Origin: Roseiarcus sp049513815
GTDB lineage: Bacteria > Pseudomonadota > Alphaproteobacteria > Rhizobiales > Beijerinckiaceae
DNA length: 6,165 bases
Reading direction: 5' to 3'
Assembly (NCBI GenBank): GCA_049513815.1
Contig: JBEKVR010000213.1
Location: forward strand, 1 to 6,165
Shown here: positions 6,076-6,165 of the stretch, piece after piece
Layout: every line of letters starts with the position of its first letter
How positions within the stretch are numbered: the first letter of the stretch is position 1
Notes under the pieces: generated by a model
The model's input: only the letters and a program-made list of their open reading frames with translations
What the model was told of the DNA's origin: nothing
The model's database searches: none
Position numbers and translations under genes: made by a program

Positions 6076-6165
6076 AGCGTGATGGGATTCCCAAATCAGA
6101 GAATCTGTGACTCATGGGTGGTCGGTATCTGGAGGCCGACCATGCTGACGCGAATGACCGATGAG
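6044..6165 (+). mobile_element. Insertion-sequence end, right copy (IS5-like)
   Basis: Exact inverted copy of bases 1-122. The IS end GGCCGTGTGGACGG begins at 6048 after a TA (6046-6047), interrupting the copy 1 SfnB-like gene. Further in are the GATTC/GAATC palindrome, GGAGG at 6131-6135 and the transposase ATG at 6142. The orientation is opposite to the left copy, so both elements point away from the cargo with their transposase 5' ends inward. Two elements in this arrangement could in principle move the whole segment; an assembly break at a repeat gives the same picture. Confidence 0.82.
6142..6165 (+). CDS. IS transposase, first 8 codons (right copy, runs off window)
   Basis: ATG 6142 opens a frame reading MLTRMTDE to the window edge, preceded by GGAGG at 6131-6135 with a six-base spacer. 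It is identical to the start on the minus strand at 1-24. Family assignment (IS5-like, DUF4096-type N-terminus) is inferred from very few residues. Confidence 0.5.

Noticed and set aside
1..6165. Search for CRISPR arrays, tRNA genes, toxin-antitoxin pairs, riboswitches or origins.
   Set aside because: No tandem direct repeats with spacers, tRNA-like cloverleaf, or small paired coding regions were seen. Apart from the junctions and remnants listed, the window is accounted for by the operon.

Overview
This window is a short catabolic cargo enclosed by two inverted copies of one insertion-sequence end. Bases 1-122 are the exact reverse complement of bases 6044-6165. Each copy carries a ribosome binding site and the first eight codons of an IS transposase reading outward past the window edge. 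Because both edges lie inside the same repeat, the window may be a contig cut at a repeat, or the inside of a composite-transposon-like structure. The sequence alone cannot separate these. The operon is GC-rich and its proteins look proteobacterial; an alphaproteobacterium is my best guess (low confidence).

Left part (123-917): a graveyard. In order there are the C-terminal remnant of an ISL3-family transposase (minus strand, two in-frame stops), the C-terminal piece of a tyrosine recombinase (minus strand, catalytic tyrosine apparently changed to histidine), and the last ~65 residues of a third flavin-dependent monooxygenase on the plus strand, facing the operon. The first ~570 bases look less GC-rich than the operon.

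Right part (945-6075): one minus-strand operon, read right to left. It holds two SfnB-type acyl-CoA-dehydrogenase-fold proteins followed by two DmoA/NtaA-type FMN-dependent luciferase-like monooxygenases, with gaps of 39, 5 and 55 bases. The first SfnB-like gene has lost its N-terminus to the IS and now starts on an IS-supplied ATG. The second has a one-base insertion (about 4178-4179) that puts its first two thirds in the same open frame as the following monooxygenase, giving an accidental fusion ORF of about 887 codons. Only the two monooxygenases appear intact.

By family, the set resembles sulfur-scavenging modules that oxidise small organosulfur compounds such as sulfones, sulfides or sulfonates. 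The substrate is not determinable here. No flavin reductase, transporter or regulator is present. The native promoter has probably been lost with the 5' end of the first gene. I see no convincing new defence or mobile system; the interest lies in the decay pattern, the accidental fusion and the paralogue architecture.
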